Assembly (NCBI GenBank): GCA_012295275.1
Contig: CM022677.1
Coordinates: 19,771,541-19,786,540, forward strand
Length of the DNA: 15,000 bases
Reading direction: 5' to 3'
Origin: Chrysomallon squamiferum
Taxonomy: Eukaryota; Mollusca; Gastropoda; Neomphalida; Peltospiridae
Of this stretch, positions 14,953 through 15,000 are shown piece after piece; within the stretch, counting starts at the first letter, position 1; each line of letters begins with the position of its first letter. Both the position numbers and the translations under genes were made by a program. A model generated the notes under the pieces. It was not told where the DNA came from. It worked only from the letters and a program-made list of their open reading frames with translations, and made no database searches.

Positions 14953-15000
14953 TCTTTTTCTTGTTGTTACTGTCGTTCTTAGCATTGTCTTTATTTATTT

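Overview
The window looks like a piece of an invertebrate animal nuclear genome. It is AT-rich and holds no bacterial-style gene packing, rRNA or tRNA that I can see. Much of it is simple-sequence repeat: (TAA)n, (TATG)n, (GATA/CAGA)n, (CA)n, (CT)n, (AAAT)n, (TTTG)n and several minisatellites. This density, short dispersed repeats ending in microsatellites, and one decayed non-LTR retrotransposon fit a cephalopod mollusc such as an octopus or squid. That assignment is inference; no gene here fixes the species. Most long open frames in the window are microsatellites read as poly-Leu, poly-Asn, poly-Ile, Cys-Val and similar runs, and they are not proteins.

The main result is a candidate split gene on the minus strand that no single long frame reveals. 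Six short coding blocks lie at 11263-11080, 9781-9607, 7001-6829, 5743-5658, 5019-4878 and 4204-4088. Each is bounded by a usable splice acceptor and donor (the last ends at TGA), each is open, and all five junctions agree in phase (0, 1, 0, 2, 0). Joined, they read as the C-terminal 291 residues of a protein I do not recognise: a module with nine cysteines (blocks 2 and 3), then a cysteine-free part that looks beta-strand-rich. The introns are packed with tandem repeats, some of which touch the splice sites.

From left to right: 1-1810 holds repeats and two dispersed elements. 1828-2051 is a likely last exon of a plus-strand gene, followed by AATAAA. 2190-4080 holds repeats, a CRE-like cluster and a reverse-transcriptase relic. 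4088-11263 is the minus-strand gene with repeat-filled introns. 11281-12900 is mostly unannotated AT-rich DNA with a TGACGT cluster and one weak upstream exon candidate. 12915-15000 holds large repeats, one GC-richer open segment and a third copy of a dispersed element. The plus-strand exon and the minus-strand gene point toward each other with the retroelement relic between them.

Two dispersed repeat families are each present three times (family A near 31, 7607 and 14768; family B near 590, 8215 and 12745). In most copies one end abuts a microsatellite.
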